In this document: positions 4,988 through 6,892 of the stretch, piece by piece
How the letters are laid out: every line of letters begins with the position of its first letter
Numbering within the stretch: the stretch's first letter is position 1
NCBI GenBank assembly: GCA_031359995.1
Contig: JANMAT010000154.1
Span: forward strand, 1 to 6,892
Direction: 5' to 3'
DNA: 6,892 nucleotides
Source of the DNA: JANMAT01 sp031359995
GTDB taxonomy: Bacteria > Actinomycetota > Acidimicrobiia > Acidimicrobiales > Ilumatobacteraceae
Translations under genes and position numbers: made by a program
The notes under the pieces: generated by a model
The model's database searches: none
What the model was told of the DNA's origin: nothing
The model's input: the letters and a program-made list of their open reading frames with translations, nothing else

Positions 4988-5239
4988 AGTGTCCATCGAC
5001 GCAAGGCACACGAGACCCGGTCGACAGCACGTCCACCGCGTCGCTCACTCGTCGCCCGAGCACGCTTCGCCGCCGCCTCTGTTCCCAGCGGGTCATCCAG
5101 AGGTGGTCGCAGGCGTCGGGCGCGTGCGCGATGCGATGGCCGGTCCGCCGACCGGGCTCATTCAGGCCATGGTCAGGTGTGGTGGTTCACAGTGTCGGTG
5201 GGGGCGGACGTCTCTCATCGGACTTGAAAGGACAACACC
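4902..5239. other. Intergenic leader upstream of the secreted-protein gene
   Basis: I find no credible gene in this 338-bp gap. Open frames crossing it are arginine/proline-rich. A GC palindrome (CCGGGCCCGG) occurs in the 4960s-4970s. Near the right end AAGGA (5228-5232) is the ribosome-binding site for the ATG at 5240. A promoter must lie here, but I cannot place convincing -35/-10 boxes. Confidence 0.5.
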
Positions 5240-6625
5240 ATGACTGTTCAACGATCTCAACCATGGGGCCCTACGCGACGATCACGTCGACACGCCGCAG
5301 CCGCAGCCGCGTCGATCGCCGTGCTCGGTGTCGCGCTGTTTGCGGTCACGACACCAGCGATCGCCGCGTCAGGTCGCGCCGGGCGTGCCGAGGCCACGTA
5401 TCGGGCCCGCCCGAGAAACGGTGGCCCGGTTGACACGACCCGGCCAACGTTCTCGAACCCGGCGCACATCACCAACCCGTTGTTCCCAGTCAGCACGGTC
5501 ACCTCGATCGTGCTGCTCGGTGAAGCCAGCGGTGAACGGACCCGCTTCGAGATCACCCGCCTGCCCGACACCAAGACCATCGACTGGAACGGTCAGCACA
5601 TCAAGACCGTCGTGTCACAGTTCACGGCGTTCACGAATGGTCGGATCCACGAGTCGGCCCTCGACTACTTCGCTCAGGCCGACGACGGATCGGTGTGGTA
5701 CCTGGGGGAGGACGTCGCCAACTATGACAACGGCGTCGTCGTCAACCACACCGGCACTTGGCTCGCCGGACGCGACGGTCCCGCAGGAATGATCATGCCG
5801 GCCGACCCCCGCGTCGGCGACGTGTTCCACTCCGAGAACATCCCCGGGTTGGTCTTCGAAGAGGACACCGTCACCGCCACCGGTCTGACCGTGTCCACAC
5901 CCTCCGGCCCCGTGTCAGGCGCCATCCGGATCCGAGAGGTACTCATGGACGGCACCCGTGAAGACAAGGTCTACGCCCCCGGGTACGGACAGTTGACCGC
6001 AGTCGATCTCGACGCCAGCGGCAACGAGACCCTGGCCCTGGCCGTACCCACCGACACCCACCGCAGCCGCCTACCAGCAGCGCTGGCAACGATCCGCAAC
6101 CGCGCCGACGATCTCACCACCATCGAGAATCCACCGGACTGGGACGAGCTGCACTCAACCGTCCAGGAGATCCAAGCCGCGTGGCGCGACTACCAGGCCA
6201 CCGGGGTCCCCGACCTGCTGAACGCCCAGCAGAGCGAAGCGATCCAGTCACTGGCCGACCACGTCGACGCCCACGAACTCGCCGAGGTCCACCAGGCCGC
6301 CATCGAGGTCACCCAGGCGACCCTCGACCTCACGATGCGCCACCGCCCACCCACCGAGATCGACCTCGGACGCGTCGACACCTGGGCCACCCAACTCCTC
6401 ATCGACGCCGCCCTCAGCAACGCGCCAGACACCCGAGGTGACGTCGCCAGCATCGAGGCGACATGGACCCGCGTACGCTCCGCTGTCGACCCGCAAACCA
6501 GCAAACGTGTCGACCGGCTCATCGCTCGACTACGCAACGACGCCGACCATGGCGACCTAGCGTCGGCCGCCAAGACCGCGACCAAGATACGCGCCCACCT
6601 CGAACGCAACGGCGAACACCACTAG
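5240..6625 (+). CDS. Secreted two-part protein of unknown function
   Basis: The ATG is preceded by AAGGA with 7-nt spacing. The 461-residue product starts with a signal peptide: an arginine-rich stretch (TRRSRRH, 12-18), a hydrophobic core (19-39) and a likely cleavage after AIA (40-42); there is no lipobox cysteine. Residues about 68-270 form a beta-rich domain with distinctive segments FSNPAHITNPLFP, KTIDWNGQ, ALDYFAQADDGSVWYLGEDV, GMIMPADPRVGD, IPGLVFEED and KVYAPGYGQ. I recall similar uncharacterised secreted actinobacterial proteins but no function. Residues about 275-455 are helical and His/Asp/Glu-rich (for example DHVDAHELAEVHQAA), resembling a helical bundle; metal or ligand binding is possible but no motif proves it. 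The protein has no cysteine. Codon use is strongly GC-ending and the gene looks intact. It stands alone, between a tRNA-like gene and two hairpins. Confidence 0.85.
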   Translation: MTVQRSQPWGPTRRSRRHAAAAAASIAVLGVALFAVTTPAIAASGRAGRAEATYRARPRNGGPVDTTRPTFSNPAHITNPLFPVSTVTSIVLLGEASGERTRFEITRLPDTKTIDWNGQHIKTVVSQFTAFTNGRIHESALDYFAQADDGSVWYLGEDVANYDNGVVVNHTGTWLAGRDGPAGMIMPADPRVGDVFHSENIPGLVFEEDTVTATGLTVSTPSGPVSGAIRIREVLMDGTREDKVYAPGYGQLTAVDLDASGNETLALAVPTDTHRSRLPAALATIRNRADDLTTIENPPDWDELHSTVQEIQAAWRDYQATGVPDLLNAQQSEAIQSLADHVDAHELAEVHQAAIEVTQATLDLTMRHRPPTEIDLGRVDTWATQLLIDAALSNAPDTRGDVASIEATWTRVRSAVDPQTSKRVDRLIARLRNDADHGDLASAAKTATKIRAHLERNGEHH

Positions 6626-6657
6626 CTAGTGGTCCCGCGCGTTATTTCGTCGGTGTA

Positions 6658-6672
6658 TCCGGGAGCCATCGC
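6658..6672 (+). repeat. Second copy of the tRNA 3'-end near-repeat
   Basis: TCCGGGAGCCATCGC differs from the tRNA 3' end (4891-4905) at a single base. It lies 33 bp after the stop codon of the secreted-protein gene, and no T-arm or anticodon arm precedes it, so it is not the end of another tRNA. With the tRNA copy it would bracket about 1.77 kb. Confidence 0.35.
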
Positions 6673-6708
6673 AGCCATAGCAGAGGCAACAAACGATCCT
6701 CGACTTAC

Positions 6709-6726
6709 CCCGACGAACTTGTCGGG
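6709..6726 (+). terminator. Hairpin, possible terminator
   Basis: CCCGAC (6709-6714) pairs perfectly with GTCGGG (6721-6726) around the loop GAACTT. It is 83 bp downstream of the secreted-protein stop codon and has no T-run. It may act with the larger hairpin that follows. Confidence 0.4.
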
Positions 6727-6751
6727 CTCCCCACCCGTTCCTGGCGCTAGC

Positions 6752-6784
6752 ATGAGCGACGGCGGCTTCGCCGCCGTCGCTCGT
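6752..6784. terminator. Strong 13-bp GC hairpin, probable terminator
   Basis: GAGCGACGGCGGC (6754-6766) pairs without mismatch with its reverse complement (6770-6782) around the loop TTC. The stem can be extended by a T-G and an A-T pair (6752-6753 with 6783-6784). It lacks a T-tract, as many high-GC actinobacterial terminators do, and could work in either direction. It would end transcription of the secreted-protein gene. A possible coding frame also starts here (next entry), which would argue against a terminator. Confidence 0.6.
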
Positions 6785-6892
6785 CAACGCGATTGCCGCC
6801 GCGCTTTGAACATCGGTGATGGCAACAACCCGTCCTTCCCCACGGTCGGCGCAGCATTCAGCGCCTTCTTCCACGGCAACTTCACGGTGACC
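6752..6892 (+). CDS. Possible partial gene running off the right edge
   Basis: From ATG 6752 a frame stays open to the window end (47 codons). Its last part, from TTG 6806, reads LNIGDGNNPSFPTVGAAFSA and then FFHGNFTVT, with nearly all codons ending in G or C, so it looks coded. The first codons coincide with the strong hairpin and there is no ribosome site, so the true start is more likely TTG 6806 or lies differently. I do not recognise the protein. Confidence 0.25.
   Translation, partial: MSDGGFAAVARQRDCRRALNIGDGNNPSFPTVGAAFSAFFHGNFTVT

Noticed and set aside
4590..5243. A 217-residue intact membrane protein
   Set aside because: Only the first part resembles a PQ-loop protein. The rest reads through the tRNA and intergenic DNA, so it is treated as a fragment.
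1..6892. CRISPR array
   Set aside because: No regularly spaced repeats of suitable length were seen; the only repeats are short pairs.

Overview
The window is GC-rich DNA with strong G/C preference at third codon positions, TGA stops, GTG and TTG starts and families common in Actinomycetota. An acidimicrobial or similar actinobacterial genome is plausible, but nothing here fixes the taxon. The layout looks like accessory DNA: one intact mobile-element gene, several damaged genes, a tRNA and long non-coding gaps.

Left part (1-1572): an 80-bp segment bounded by an 11-bp inverted repeat, an unrecognised hypothetical protein (58-498), and a gap of about 475 bp. Then comes the most interesting gene, an AhpD/carboxymuconolactone-decarboxylase-like peroxidase (976-1572). 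It is interrupted by one in-frame TGA exactly where the second cysteine of the CxxC redox motif belongs. A hairpin with a GGUC loop lies 21 nt after the TGA, in the position and shape of a bacterial SECIS element. I read it as a probable selenoprotein (Glu69, Cys81, Sec84, His88).

Middle part (1779-3238): a minus-strand pair, a DUF1232 membrane protein followed without a gap by a PAP2-type phosphatase that carries a frameshift and seems to lack an internal segment. Divergent from them is a stand-alone ChrB-type N-terminal-domain protein. The 63-bp divergent promoter region contains a perfect 6-4-6 palindrome.

Mobile part (3239-4901): an IS110-family element. Its 213-bp leader can fold around a long-range 11-bp stem, as expected for the bridge (seek) RNA of this family. 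The transposase loses its normal C-terminus near 4575, where the DNA passes into a SemiSWEET/PQ-loop gene fragment and then a tRNA-Asn(GUU)-like gene with an encoded CCA and odd D-arm and anticodon-loop features. A 15-nt stretch covering the tRNA 3' end recurs (14/15) at 6658-6672, like an attachment-site repeat.

Right part (4902-6892): a 338-bp gap, a secreted two-part protein of unknown function (5240-6625), two hairpins, and a possible gene start running off the right edge. The genes do not form one pathway. Redox and chromate-type stress functions sit beside mobile DNA.
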